From Clostridiales bacterium (GTDB lineage Bacteria > Bacillota > Clostridia > Oscillospirales > CAG-272), in the NCBI GenBank assembly GCA_003150035.1, contig QALR01000024.1, positions 62,001 through 126,000 of the forward strand: a stretch of DNA of 64,000 bases, given 5' to 3'. Of the stretch, positions 8,748 through 17,167 are shown in pieces (within the stretch, counting starts at the first letter, position 1; each line of letters starts with the position of its first letter). A model generated the notes under the pieces. It did not search any database, was not told the DNA's origin, and saw only the letters and a list, made by a program, of their open reading frames with translations. Made by a program: the position numbers and the translations under genes.

Positions 8748-9854
8748 ATGAATGTAAGAGAGAATACGATGGCGATTCTTCACTATGAGCCCCATGACAG
8801 ATTCCCCGTTGTTCACTTCGGCTTTTGGGGGGAGCTTTTGCAGCAGTGGAGGGCGGAGGGAAGAATTGAGAGCGATTTGCGCAACTATGTCGAGGTGCGC
8901 TCGGAGCTCGAGCGCAAGCTTGGCTTTGATTTTGAATGGGTGAGTCAATATTATCCACAGCGCTCGCTTTTGCCGGGCTTTGCGCGCGAAGTGCTAGAGA
9001 CTTATCCGGACGGGAAAAAGAAGATTCGGAACAGCTCAGGGCTTATCGAGATCATCCGGGACGGAGTCGTCAGCATTCCTGAGACGGTAGGCACGGTGTT
9101 TTCCGGCAGGGAAGCGTGGGAAAAGGAGTATAAGCCGCGTTTGCGTCCGTCGCCCGAGAGGCAGAATTTTGCAGCGCTTGACGGATTGATTGCCAGACAA
9201 AAGGAACAGACATATCGCCCCGTCATGTTGGAGGCGGGAAGCCTTATCGGCATTATCCGCGATATGCTGGGCGTGGAGGAACTGTCTTATCTGTATGCCG
9301 ACGACGAGGAGCTGTACCGCGAAATCATCGACACGGTGGCGGAGGTCCAATATGACAACGTCAAGACCGCGCTTGAGAGAGGACTGCGTCCGGATGTAGC
9401 GCATTTCTGGGAAGATATCTGCTATAAAAACGGACCGCTTGTCACGCCTGCTGTTTTTGCAGAGCTTGTCGGGCCGCATTACAAACGGATGACATCGCTG
9501 CTGAAAGCGTATGGATGCGATATTGTGTCGCTTGACTGCGATGGGTGCATCGACACGCTGCTCCCGATATGGTTAGAGAACGGTGTCAACACCATGTTCC
9601 CGATCGAAGTCGGGACGTGGCATGCCAGCATCGCTCCGTGGAGAGAAAAATATGGGCGAGAGCTGCGCGGCGTCGGAGGAATGAATAAAAACGTATTTGC
9701 GATGGATTACGCCGCGATAGATAAAGAATTGGAGCGTCTTCGCCCGCTTGTCGAGCTTGGAGGCTATATTCCGTGTCCCGACCATAGAATTCCGCTCGGC
9801 GCAAAATGGGAAAATATTCAATATTACTGCGAACGCTTCCGGGAAATTTTCTAA
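8748..9854 (+). CDS. Uroporphyrinogen decarboxylase (URO-D) family protein
   Basis: The 368-residue protein is a URO-D-like TIM barrel. It has the family layout: an N-terminal ERVPxxxFG-like stretch (HDRFPVVHFGFW), a central WEDICYKNGPLVTPAVFAEL, VSLDCDGCIDTLLP and a C-terminal GGYIPCPDHRIP. The latter features occur in the corrinoid methyltransferase-like subgroup (MtaA/MtbA relatives) rather than in haem-pathway HemE, and no haem gene is nearby. It is preceded by 18 bases after the CDF gene and is probably cotranscribed. A role in methyl-group or demethylation chemistry is inferred from the family only; no corrinoid protein or activator is in the window. Confidence 0.85.
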   Translation: MNVRENTMAILHYEPHDRFPVVHFGFWGELLQQWRAEGRIESDLRNYVEVRSELERKLGFDFEWVSQYYPQRSLLPGFAREVLETYPDGKKKIRNSSGLIEIIRDGVVSIPETVGTVFSGREAWEKEYKPRLRPSPERQNFAALDGLIARQKEQTYRPVMLEAGSLIGIIRDMLGVEELSYLYADDEELYREIIDTVAEVQYDNVKTALERGLRPDVAHFWEDICYKNGPLVTPAVFAELVGPHYKRMTSLLKAYGCDIVSLDCDGCIDTLLPIWLENGVNTMFPIEVGTWHASIAPWREKYGRELRGVGGMNKNVFAMDYAAIDKELERLRPLVELGGYIPCPDHRIPLGAKWENIQYYCERFREIF

Positions 9855-9907
9855 AATCGAACGCTAGCTGGTTTCGCAGTACAGATTGAAGCTTTGATAA
9901 AAAACGG

Positions 9908-9935
9908 CCCGGTCCTATCAGGACCGGGTCTTTTT
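9908..9935. terminator. Bidirectional intrinsic terminator
   Basis: An 8-bp perfect stem CCCGGTCC/GGACCGGG with loop TATCA is followed by TCTTTTT on the plus strand and, in the reverse direction, by a run of T from AAAAAA at 9899-9904. It closes the URO-D gene (plus) and dnaE (minus), which converge here. Confidence 0.9.
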
Positions 9936-9974
9936 GACAGAGTGAGAAACGCCGCGTATCAGGCGCCGCTTCTA

Positions 9975-12900
9975 TTATTTGAGTACGACCGAATCGTCTC
10001 CGAGCAGCTTTTTCAAAAGCTTCATCATATTGGGCTGAATATCGGCTCCGCGGCCCACGGCGCGGATGTATTTTTTCTCGTCGGAAATATAGAAAACAAC
10101 GGGGATGGCTCCGACGAAAATATCGAGCAGGCTTTGTACGCGCCCAAAGAGATGTCCCCCCTGATTTTTTACACGCAAATAAAGCGTTTGCGGCTTGTCC
10201 ACCCCCTTGGCAGACAGAGGGTGAGATGGCGGGGCTGGGTGCGCGGCGTCCCGTCGCTCGCGCAGTGGCGTTACGGAATCTTCTCCGAGATTAGCGAGAA
10301 GCATTTCCATTTTGGAAACCAAAAGTTTTGGTGCCGCATCCTCGGAGGCAGAGATTTCTCCCAATACCGCAACCGGGACGCCCGGGGTTAGAAAATAAGA
10401 ATATTTTTCAAGTATTTTCGGAAAAACCACAAGCTCAATTTCCGCAAGCCGGTCTTCGAGGCGCAAAAACGCCATAGACGCGCCTTGCCGCGTCTGCTTG
10501 TTGGTCCTTGCGGTAAGGATTCCGGCGACTGTCACGGTTTCCTTGTCATGGTAAATCTGCTCCTCTCCTTCCTCAAAGGAGGTTAGGATATCGGATATTG
10601 GCACGGCGCCGAGCAGCGTCGCATGCTTTTCATATTCGTCGAACGGATGCCCGGAAAAATACATGCCCATACTTTCCTTTTCTTGATAGAGACGCTCTTT
10701 TAAGGGCAGCTCCGGCATATCGGGATAGCGGTAATTTTCCTGCGGCTCATCCTCGGGCGCGGCGTTTCCGATGGTGAAAAGATCGAATTGTCCTTCCAGG
10801 CGGGAGCGGCTTTTCTTTGTATAAATATCGATGATTTTTTCATATTCGGAGAGCAGCGCTGCGCGAGAGGTCCCCAGGGAATCGAAGGCTCCGCTTTTGA
10901 TTAAGCTTTCCACTTGTCTTTTATTGAGCTCACGTCCGCTCATGCGGGAAATGAAATTCTCGAATGACGTGAACCTTCCCGTGTCGCGTTCCCCCACTAC
11001 CTCGGTAAGAAAGGAGCGCCCCACATTCTTGATGCCAAGCAGCCCGAACCGGATGGCTTTTTTCCCGTTCTGGACGACAACGCTGTAGGTCTCTTGACTT
11101 TCGTTGATGTCGGGACCGAGCACGGCGATTTTCATTTTTTGTGCCTGATCCGCATAGACGGCGGTTTTGGTCATGTTGCCGAGCACGGAAGTGAGCAGAG
11201 AGGCGAGATATTCGCACGGATAGTGCGCTTTGAGATAGGCTGTGCGGAAAGAAGTATAGGCGTAAGCGGTCGCATGACTCTTATTGAAGGCATATGCCGC
11301 AAAGGAGGACATGCTGTCGAAAATTTCACTTGCGACCTGTTCAGAAAGCCCGGCGGCTATCGCGCCGTGACAGATTTCGTTTCCGTTTTCGTCTTTTTCG
11401 CCGAAAATAAACGCATGGCGTTCTGCTTCCATTTCCTTTGCTTTTTTCTTGGACATCGCGCGGCGGATGATATCGGCGCGCCCGTAGGAAAAGCCGGCAA
11501 TCTCCCGGCAGATGGTCATGACCTGCTCCTGATAAAGAATGCAGCCGGAGGTCTCGTCAAGAATTTTCTTTAGCTGCGGGCAAGCATACCGTATCCTTTC
11601 CGGATGCTGCCTGTATTCAAGAAACTTGGGAATGGATTCCATCGGCCCCGGACGGTAAAGCGAGATGGCGAGGATGATATCCTCGATGCATGCGGGCTGC
11701 ATCTGGACGAGCAGCTTGCGCATGCCGCCGGATTCGAGCTGGAATACGCCGTCGGTCTTGCCGGAGGAGATTAGTTCGTAGGTTTTTTTGTCGTCCAGCG
11801 GGACGCTCCCAAGAGCGAAGGACGGATCGCTGCGCTGGATTTGCTTTTCCGTATCCGAAAGGATGGTGAGATAGCGAAGTCCCAGAAAGTCGAATTTGAG
11901 AAGTCCGAGCTTTGCCACAGTATCCATCGGAAACTGCGTCAGCGTCATTTCGTCATTGACGGAGACGGGGACGTATTCATAGACGGGGCGCTCTGTAATC
12001 ACAATGCCGGCGGCGTGCGCCGAGGCATGGCGCGGCATGCCCTCGAGCGCTTTTGAGATATCGATAAGCCGGCGTACCTCATCACTGCTTTGCACCATGT
12101 CGCCCAGGGGACCCTCCAATGCCTTTTCAATGGTGATATGCAGGTCGTTTGGGACTGCCTTCGCTACAACGTCCACATCGGCGTAGCTCATGCCAAGCAC
12201 ACGTCCGACATCGCGGATGACCGCTTTTGCGGCGAGCGTTCCAAAGGTGATGATGCCGCAGACATGATCATGTCCGTATTTGTCGGCGACGTATTCGATG
12301 ACCTCGTCGCGCCTGTCGTAGCAGAAGTCTGTGTCGAAATCGGGCATACTGATGCGCTCCGGATTGAGAAAACGCTCGAACATCAGATGATACCGGATGG
12401 AATCCACGTCAGTGATGCCGATAAGATAAGCGACGAGGCTTCCGGCGCCGGAGCCGCGTCCCGGCCCCACCGGGATGCCGCGGGACTTGGCGTAGCGGAT
12501 GAAATCTGCTACGATGAGGTAGTATTCCGCATATCCCATTCGGATGATGACGGAAAGCTCGTAATGGATCCGCTCGCGATAGACTGCCTCTGTGTTTTCT
12601 TCTGTAAAGGCAATTTCCCCTTTTTGCATTTTTTCCGTAAAGCCTTCTTCGGCGAGCCTGCGCAGACAAACCTCCGGCGTCTCTCCGGTGTCGGGCCGGA
12701 AGCGGGGCAGGTAAACGTGAGAAAAATCGAAGTCGAAGTTACACATATCGGCGATTTTCTCAGTGTTTCCGACAGCGCCCTCATAGTCTGCAAAAAGGGC
12801 TTCCATTTCCTCGGTGCTTTTCATATAGAACTCGTCCGTTTCAAAGCCGAAGGGACGTCCGTCCGCGATTTTGCTGTTTGTCTGGATGCACATGAGAACT

Positions 12901-13553
12901 GCCTGCGTATCTGCATCCCCGCGGCGCAGATAGTGTGCGTCATTGGTGGCAACCATCGGAATACCGGTTTCGCGGGAAAGGCGGAGAATGCCGGCGTTAA
13001 CTTCTTTCTGCGTTTCTATGCCGTGATCCTGAAGCTCAAGATAGTAGTTCTCCTCGCCGAAAAGCCGTCGCATGGCAAGCGCGTGCTCCTTTGCCTTGTC
13101 GTATTCGCCGGCGGCAAGCATGCGCGGAATGTAGCCGGCAAGGCATGCAGAAAGGCAGACAAGCCCTTCGCTGTGTTCTGAGAGCAGATCAAGGTCGATG
13201 CGCGGCTTGGAATAGAAGCCCTCCGTAAAGCCTTTCGAAACCATGTAGCTGAGGTTTTTGTAGCCTGTCTCATTTTTGACAAGCAGAATCAGGTGGTAAC
13301 GGGTGCTGTCCGTTTCGTGTCGCTTGTCAAAGCGGGAGCCTGCCGCGACATAGACCTCGCAGCCAATGATGGGCTTTATGCCGGTGTCCTTGCAAGCGCG
13401 GTAGAAATCCACGGCGCCGTACATGACGCCGTGATCGGTGATGGCGACGGCGTTTTGCCCCAGCTCCGCCGCGCGCTGCGGAATATCCCGGATCCGGCAG
13501 GCACCGTCGAGCAGACTGTATTCGCTGTGCAGATGCAGGTGCACGAATGGCAT
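9975..13553 (-). CDS. dnaE: DNA polymerase III subunit alpha (DnaE)
   Basis: This is the catalytic subunit of a replicative C-family DNA polymerase, 1192 residues from the chosen start. The PHP domain is at about 1-270 with H5, H7 and H9 (HLHLHS) and AITDHG intact. The polymerase core contains GPGRGSGAGSL (363-373) and the catalytic aspartates D405/D407 in MPDFDTDF. Helix-hairpin-helix and OB-fold regions (about 980-1080) complete the family order. The ATG at 13553 is chosen because it lies one base after the whiA stop and is preceded by GGAGAG; a longer reading of 17 residues would overlap whiA. Clostridia usually also encode PolC, which is not in this window. Confidence 0.96.
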   Translation of the reverse strand: MPFVHLHLHSEYSLLDGACRIRDIPQRAAELGQNAVAITDHGVMYGAVDFYRACKDTGIKPIIGCEVYVAAGSRFDKRHETDSTRYHLILLVKNETGYKNLSYMVSKGFTEGFYSKPRIDLDLLSEHSEGLVCLSACLAGYIPRMLAAGEYDKAKEHALAMRRLFGEENYYLELQDHGIETQKEVNAGILRLSRETGIPMVATNDAHYLRRGDADTQAVLMCIQTNSKIADGRPFGFETDEFYMKSTEEMEALFADYEGAVGNTEKIADMCNFDFDFSHVYLPRFRPDTGETPEVCLRRLAEEGFTEKMQKGEIAFTEENTEAVYRERIHYELSVIIRMGYAEYYLIVADFIRYAKSRGIPVGPGRGSGAGSLVAYLIGITDVDSIRYHLMFERFLNPERISMPDFDTDFCYDRRDEVIEYVADKYGHDHVCGIITFGTLAAKAVIRDVGRVLGMSYADVDVVAKAVPNDLHITIEKALEGPLGDMVQSSDEVRRLIDISKALEGMPRHASAHAAGIVITERPVYEYVPVSVNDEMTLTQFPMDTVAKLGLLKFDFLGLRYLTILSDTEKQIQRSDPSFALGSVPLDDKKTYELISSGKTDGVFQLESGGMRKLLVQMQPACIEDIILAISLYRPGPMESIPKFLEYRQHPERIRYACPQLKKILDETSGCILYQEQVMTICREIAGFSYGRADIIRRAMSKKKAKEMEAERHAFIFGEKDENGNEICHGAIAAGLSEQVASEIFDSMSSFAAYAFNKSHATAYAYTSFRTAYLKAHYPCEYLASLLTSVLGNMTKTAVYADQAQKMKIAVLGPDINESQETYSVVVQNGKKAIRFGLLGIKNVGRSFLTEVVGERDTGRFTSFENFISRMSGRELNKRQVESLIKSGAFDSLGTSRAALLSEYEKIIDIYTKKSRSRLEGQFDLFTIGNAAPEDEPQENYRYPDMPELPLKERLYQEKESMGMYFSGHPFDEYEKHATLLGAVPISDILTSFEEGEEQIYHDKETVTVAGILTARTNKQTRQGASMAFLRLEDRLAEIELVVFPKILEKYSYFLTPGVPVAVLGEISASEDAAPKLLVSKMEMLLANLGEDSVTPLRERRDAAHPAPPSHPLSAKGVDKPQTLYLRVKNQGGHLFGRVQSLLDIFVGAIPVVFYISDEKKYIRAVGRGADIQPNMMKLLKKLLGDDSVVLK

Positions 13554-13554
13554 A

Positions 13555-14445
13555 TCAGAGCTCTCCTTTCCGTTTTTTTCCTTGCTGTTCTTCGTAATAA
13601 GCATAGATTTTTTGCAGGCGCTTGCTGATCTGGGACTTGGACACCGGGGGTTCCTCTAGCGCCGCAAGCTCGGCGAGCGTCGCCGTATCGTTTTCCAACC
13701 GGAGCTTCGCGGTATGGCGCAGTTCCGGGGAAAGTTTTTCAAAATCGCCGGATTTTATCAGTGCCCGGATCGCTTCTGTATAGGTGGCGGCGGCGCTTAC
13801 GGTTTTGGTAAGATTGGCAATTTCAAAATTGGCTTTTCGATTGATCTCGCTGCGCTTTTCCTTGAACATCTGTGCATTGATGATGTCGAACGCCGCCTTG
13901 TTCGCGCCGATATAGGAGAGAAAATATTCGACGCTTTCCGCATCCCGGTAATACAGAATCTGCTTTCCGCGCCGCACAGAGAGCTTCGGCAGGCGGAAAT
14001 GGCTCGTGAGCGCCGCGGCGGCGTCGCAGGCAAGGTCGGCGTCGAGCGCGGCAAGCTCCAGTCTTGCCGGCTTTTCCGGCGGATTCACAAAACCGGAGCA
14101 AAGAAATGCGCCGCGGAAAAAGGCGGCCCCGCAGCTCTCGCAGACAAAGAGATCCTTGATACCTTTTTCGGAAAATATTTGCGGTGCGTGTTCCCGAATG
14201 GCTCCTATCGAAAGCCGTGTTTTATAGATACCGCTCACTGTGTGTGTGAAAACAGAAATCCCCGCCACGCGGGAGAGCAGCCTCTCCCAAGCATCGGCGA
14301 CATCCCTTGCCTCTGTCCTGAAAAGGACGTCGCCGTCTTTCACCGGGGCAAAGCGAACCATACCGGCGAGCATGGCAAGCCGGCAGCAGGGCCGCTCAGG
14401 AATTTCACGCGCGAGCGCGGTTTTAGCTTCACTCGAAAACGACAT
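13555..14445 (-). CDS. whiA: DNA-binding protein WhiA
   Basis: The 296-residue protein has the WhiA architecture: a degenerate LAGLIDADG homing-endonuclease-like N-terminal region (about 1-200) and a C-terminal helix-turn-helix (SPELRHTAKLRLEND to VSKSQISKRLQKI, about 240-285). Recognisable stretches are GMVRFAP, LCGSFVN-like LCSGFVNPP and NFEIANLTKTVSAA. WhiA is a Gram-positive DNA-binding protein linked to sporulation in actinomycetes and to chromosome segregation and division in Bacillus. It sits between murB and dnaE with gaps of 24 bases and 1 base. In many Clostridia rapZ and yvcK lie between murB and whiA; here they are absent. Confidence 0.95.
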   Translation of the reverse strand: MSFSSEAKTALAREIPERPCCRLAMLAGMVRFAPVKDGDVLFRTEARDVADAWERLLSRVAGISVFTHTVSGIYKTRLSIGAIREHAPQIFSEKGIKDLFVCESCGAAFFRGAFLCSGFVNPPEKPARLELAALDADLACDAAAALTSHFRLPKLSVRRGKQILYYRDAESVEYFLSYIGANKAAFDIINAQMFKEKRSEINRKANFEIANLTKTVSAAATYTEAIRALIKSGDFEKLSPELRHTAKLRLENDTATLAELAALEEPPVSKSQISKRLQKIYAYYEEQQGKKRKGEL

Positions 14446-14469
14446 ACATTGACTTCCTTTGCTTGTTCG

Positions 14470-15354
14470 TTAGTAGGGAACACGAATGACCTCTGGTTCG
14501 AGCAGGATCCCGGTTTTTTTGAAAACGGCCTCCCTGACAGTCTCCATGAGCCGCAGAACATCCTCTGTTGTGGCGCCGCCCCGGTTGACAATGAAGCCGG
14601 CGTGCTTTTCCGAGACTTCGGCACCGCCCTGCCGCAGGCCCTTGAGCCCTGCCTCTTCGATAAGAGCGCCGGCATACGCACCGGGCGGACGTTTGAAAAT
14701 GCTGCCGGCGTTTGGATATTCGAGCGGCTGTTTTTCTCTTCGGGCATTCATATAGGTTTTGGCGCGCGCGCGGATCTCTGCGGGATCGCCGGGGAAAAGC
14801 GTAAAGACGGCGCGGATAACGATGTCTCCGGTTTTTCGGTAAATGCTAGATCGGTATGTAAATTCATGGGCGCAGTATCCGCGTGTGAGAACGTCGTCCC
14901 CTCGCAGATAATCGCTAGAGAGGAGAATATCCGCGATTTCCGAACCGTAAGCGCCGGCGTTCATGTAAACGGCGCCGCCGACTGTTCCGGGGATTCCGTA
15001 TGCGAACTCTAGCCCGGAGAGTCCGTGTGCGGCAGCGTCGCGGGCAAGGGCGGTGAGGGAAACGCCGCAGTCTGCGGTGACGCCTCCCGCGCTCCACGTA
15101 ACACCGCGCAGCCCTCCTGTGAAAATGACGAGTCCATCGAAGCCGCGGTCATCGAAGAGAAGATTGGTGGCGTTTCCGGAGACAAGATACCGGACTCCTC
15201 GCTCATTTGCCAACCGGACAAGATGAATCAGCGCCTGTATGGTTTTAGGAAAAGCGGCAGCGGCGGCGGGGCCGCCTGTTTTTATCGAGCTGTGGCGGGA
15301 CAGCGGCTCGTTTTTCAGGATTTTTATGTTCTCAGGCACTGAAAATTCTCGCAT
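14470..15354 (-). CDS. murB: UDP-N-acetylenolpyruvoylglucosamine reductase
   Basis: MurB reduces enolpyruvyl-UDP-GlcNAc to UDP-MurNAc with NADPH and FAD in peptidoglycan synthesis. The 294-residue protein shows the FAD-binding stretches SRHSSIKTGG, LVSGNATNLLFDD and GIPGTVGGAVYMNAGAYGSE, and the catalytic region with YRSSIYR, PNAGSIFKRP (serine) and AEVSEKHAGFIVN (glutamate). It is the Firmicutes-type (type II) MurB. The ATG at 15354 is preferred to a TTG eight codons earlier because GGAGGG precedes it at a suitable distance. It is the first gene of a murB-whiA-dnaE transcription unit. Confidence 0.96.
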   Translation of the reverse strand: MREFSVPENIKILKNEPLSRHSSIKTGGPAAAAAFPKTIQALIHLVRLANERGVRYLVSGNATNLLFDDRGFDGLVIFTGGLRGVTWSAGGVTADCGVSLTALARDAAAHGLSGLEFAYGIPGTVGGAVYMNAGAYGSEIADILLSSDYLRGDDVLTRGYCAHEFTYRSSIYRKTGDIVIRAVFTLFPGDPAEIRARAKTYMNARREKQPLEYPNAGSIFKRPPGAYAGALIEEAGLKGLRQGGAEVSEKHAGFIVNRGGATTEDVLRLMETVREAVFKKTGILLEPEVIRVPY

Positions 15355-15392
15355 AGACCGTCTTCCCTCCGGCGACAAAATGATTCAATTTT

Positions 15393-15402
15393 ATTATAGC
15401 AG
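15393..15402 (-). promoter_or_regulatory. Extended -10 promoter for murB-whiA-dnaE
   Basis: On the minus strand the sequence TGCTATAAT (read downward from about 15401) is an extended -10 element about 40 bases upstream of the murB start. No good -35 box was seen, which is acceptable for an extended -10 promoter. Confidence 0.5.
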
Positions 15403-15451
15403 AAATTTATGAAAAAAGATATAGATTTTCCGTTTTTTCCCGAAATCTTTC

Positions 15452-15480
15452 TTGACTTTCCGGGGCGGATGTGATACAAT
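15452..15480 (+). promoter_or_regulatory. Sigma-A-type promoter for the Crp/Fnr-type operon
   Basis: TTGACT (15452-15457), a 17-base spacer and TACAAT (15475-15480) form a near-consensus promoter whose start site is predicted at about 15487, directly at the left edge of the palindrome described next. Confidence 0.75.
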
Positions 15481-15486
15481 CAAAAC

Positions 15487-15502
15487 TGTTCCAAATGGAA
15501 CA
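15487..15502. promoter_or_regulatory. Palindromic operator at the transcription start of the Crp/Fnr-type gene
   Basis: A perfect inverted repeat TGTTCC-AAAT-GGAACA (6-bp arms, 16 bases in all) begins at the predicted transcription start. Its size and symmetry fit binding by a dimeric Crp/Fnr-family protein, although the half-site is not the classic TGTGA or TTGAT. Its position after the -10 box suggests autorepression by the protein encoded immediately downstream. Confidence 0.6.
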
Positions 15503-15523
15503 CTTTTGAAAGGATGTGGTCAT

Positions 15524-16192
15524 GTGGCGGAGGATGTCACTTCCGGGGAAGTCATAAAAGTTCTGCGCGGCTGCCGTATTTTTTCCGGTATGTCGGAGCA
15601 CACGGAGCGTCTGCTTGCCGATATGGCGCCGATATCCTTTTCCGCAGGCGAAATCATCGCGGGCACAGAGACTTTTTTGCCGCGGCTTGGTGCGCTGCTT
15701 TCCGGAAAAGCGAATATTTACGGGCGCGGCAGCGGACGGCGCGTGCTTCTCAACCGAATCGGGACGGGAGATGTGTTCGGTGCGGCAGCGGTGTTTTTTG
15801 CGGAGCCAAAACATGTCAGCACGGTTGTTGCCGCCGCAAAATGCCGAATCCTTTTCATAGAGCGCGGCTGTTTGGAAACAATAATCAAAAGCGACTTTTC
15901 CGTCGCTTCGGCGTACATTGAGTTTTTATCCGGAAAAATTTGCTTTCTGAATAAAAAAATCATCGCCTTTACCGCTAAAAGTGCGGAATCGGCGCTTGCG
16001 GGGTATTTGCTTGAGAGGGCGGGGCAGGGGGATACGCTTCATGTCACAATGGCGCGGCTTGCCTCTGTTCTTGGAATCGGACGCACAACGCTTTATCGCG
16101 CGCTTGATACATTGGAGCGCGATGGATGTATTGCCTGCGAAGGAAAAGAAATCCGCATTTTAGATAAAAATCAGTTGGAAACGAGGTATTGA
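15524..16192 (+). CDS. Crp/Fnr-family transcriptional regulator
   Basis: The 222-residue protein has an N-terminal cyclic-nucleotide-binding-like beta-roll (about 15-125; FSAGEIIAGTETFLPRLGALLSGKANIYGR, then GDVFGAAAVFF) and a C-terminal winged helix-turn-helix (about 150-215; TMARLASVLGIGRTTLYRALDTLERDG). It has no N-terminal iron-sulfur cysteine set of the FNR type, so the effector is unknown. The GTG start at 15524 is preferred because AAAGGA lies nine bases upstream and earlier codons overlap the promoter. The gene is first in an operon with an ABC uptake system and is a likely regulator of it, by analogy with other local regulator-transporter pairs. Confidence 0.87.
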   Translation: MAEDVTSGEVIKVLRGCRIFSGMSEHTERLLADMAPISFSAGEIIAGTETFLPRLGALLSGKANIYGRGSGRRVLLNRIGTGDVFGAAAVFFAEPKHVSTVVAAAKCRILFIERGCLETIIKSDFSVASAYIEFLSGKICFLNKKIIAFTAKSAESALAGYLLERAGQGDTLHVTMARLASVLGIGRTTLYRALDTLERDGCIACEGKEIRILDKNQLETRY

Positions 16193-16195
16193 AAC

Positions 16196-17167
16196 ATGAA
16201 AAAAATTTTGGCAGTTTTGCTTGTCCTGTGTCTTTCCGTTATGCTGTTTGCCTGCGGAAGAACGGAGGGGGAGGACGTCACGGTTCGTGTGGTCACGCTC
16301 CAAGGCCCGACCGGCATGGGCATGGTGCAGCTGATGACCAGTGACGAGGCGGGAACATCCGCCAATGATTATGAGTTCACGCTTGCATCCTCTCCCGAGG
16401 AGGCACAGGCGGCCATTGCGAATGTCGATATCGCGGCGCTGCCCGTCAATCTTGCGGCGGCGCTCTATAACCGCGGAGAGGATATCAGCTTTGCTGCAAT
16501 CAATACGCTCGGCGTGCTTTCCATTCTCGAAAACGGGAACACGATAGAGAGCATCGAGGACTTAAGGGGAAAGACGATCTATGCGACGGGACAGGGCTCC
16601 ACGCCGGAGTATATCCTCAACTATCTGCTTGAAAAGAACGGCATCGATCCCGAAACGGATGTTACCATCGAATATTTGACGGAGCATACGGAGCTTGCGA
16701 CAAGACTTGCCTCCGGCGATGCGGCGATTGGGCTTCTGCCGGAACCGAATGTTACGGTGGCGCTGACGAGTGCTGCCGCAAATGGCAATACGGATCTGCG
16801 CATCGCGCTCGATGTGACCGAGGAATGGGCAAAGCTTGGCGAGGGAGAGCTTGTGCAGGGCTGCATTGTCGTATCAAACGAGTTCAAAACCGAGCATCCG
16901 GAGCAATTTGAGGCGTTTATGGAGGAATACAAGGCTTCCGTAAACTATGTCAATACGGATATTGAGGCTGCCGCTACGGATATCGCAGAAGTTGGTATCG
17001 TGCCGAGAGCGGATATTGCGCAAAATGCCATCCCGAACTGCAACATCTGCTGTCTTGACGGAGAAGAGGGAATTGCTTATATGGAGGCTATGCTGACGGT
17101 CCTGTATGAAGCAAACCCAAGCTCTGTCGGCGGCAAGATGCCCGACGATGCGTTCTATGGGGAATAA
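16196..17167 (+). CDS. NitT/TauT-type ABC transporter substrate-binding lipoprotein
   Basis: The 323-residue protein starts with a lipoprotein signal; the lipobox LFAC puts the acylated cysteine at position 20. The mature part is a periplasmic-binding-protein type II fold of the NMT1/SsuA family (TLQGPTGMGMVQLM near the start, ADIAALP-like VDIAALPVNLAAALYN, GKTIYATGQGSTPEYILNYLL, and GDAAIGLLPEP). Relatives bind sulfonates, nitrate, thiamine precursors or hydrophobic metabolites, so the substrate here is unknown. It follows the Crp/Fnr-type gene by three bases and precedes its permease, so all are cotranscribed. Confidence 0.88.
   Translation: MKKILAVLLVLCLSVMLFACGRTEGEDVTVRVVTLQGPTGMGMVQLMTSDEAGTSANDYEFTLASSPEEAQAAIANVDIAALPVNLAAALYNRGEDISFAAINTLGVLSILENGNTIESIEDLRGKTIYATGQGSTPEYILNYLLEKNGIDPETDVTIEYLTEHTELATRLASGDAAIGLLPEPNVTVALTSAAANGNTDLRIALDVTEEWAKLGEGELVQGCIVVSNEFKTEHPEQFEAFMEEYKASVNYVNTDIEAAATDIAEVGIVPRADIAQNAIPNCNICCLDGEEGIAYMEAMLTVLYEANPSSVGGKMPDDAFYGE

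Noticed and set aside
7566..8948. A 460-codon open frame on the minus strand opposite the cation diffusion facilitator
   Set aside because: It mirrors the transporter codons, has no ribosome site or homology, and the plus strand has a full family match and promoter.
12090..13181. A 363-codon open frame on the plus strand inside dnaE
   Set aside because: DnaE has a continuous family match on the minus strand; the opposite frame carries no motif.
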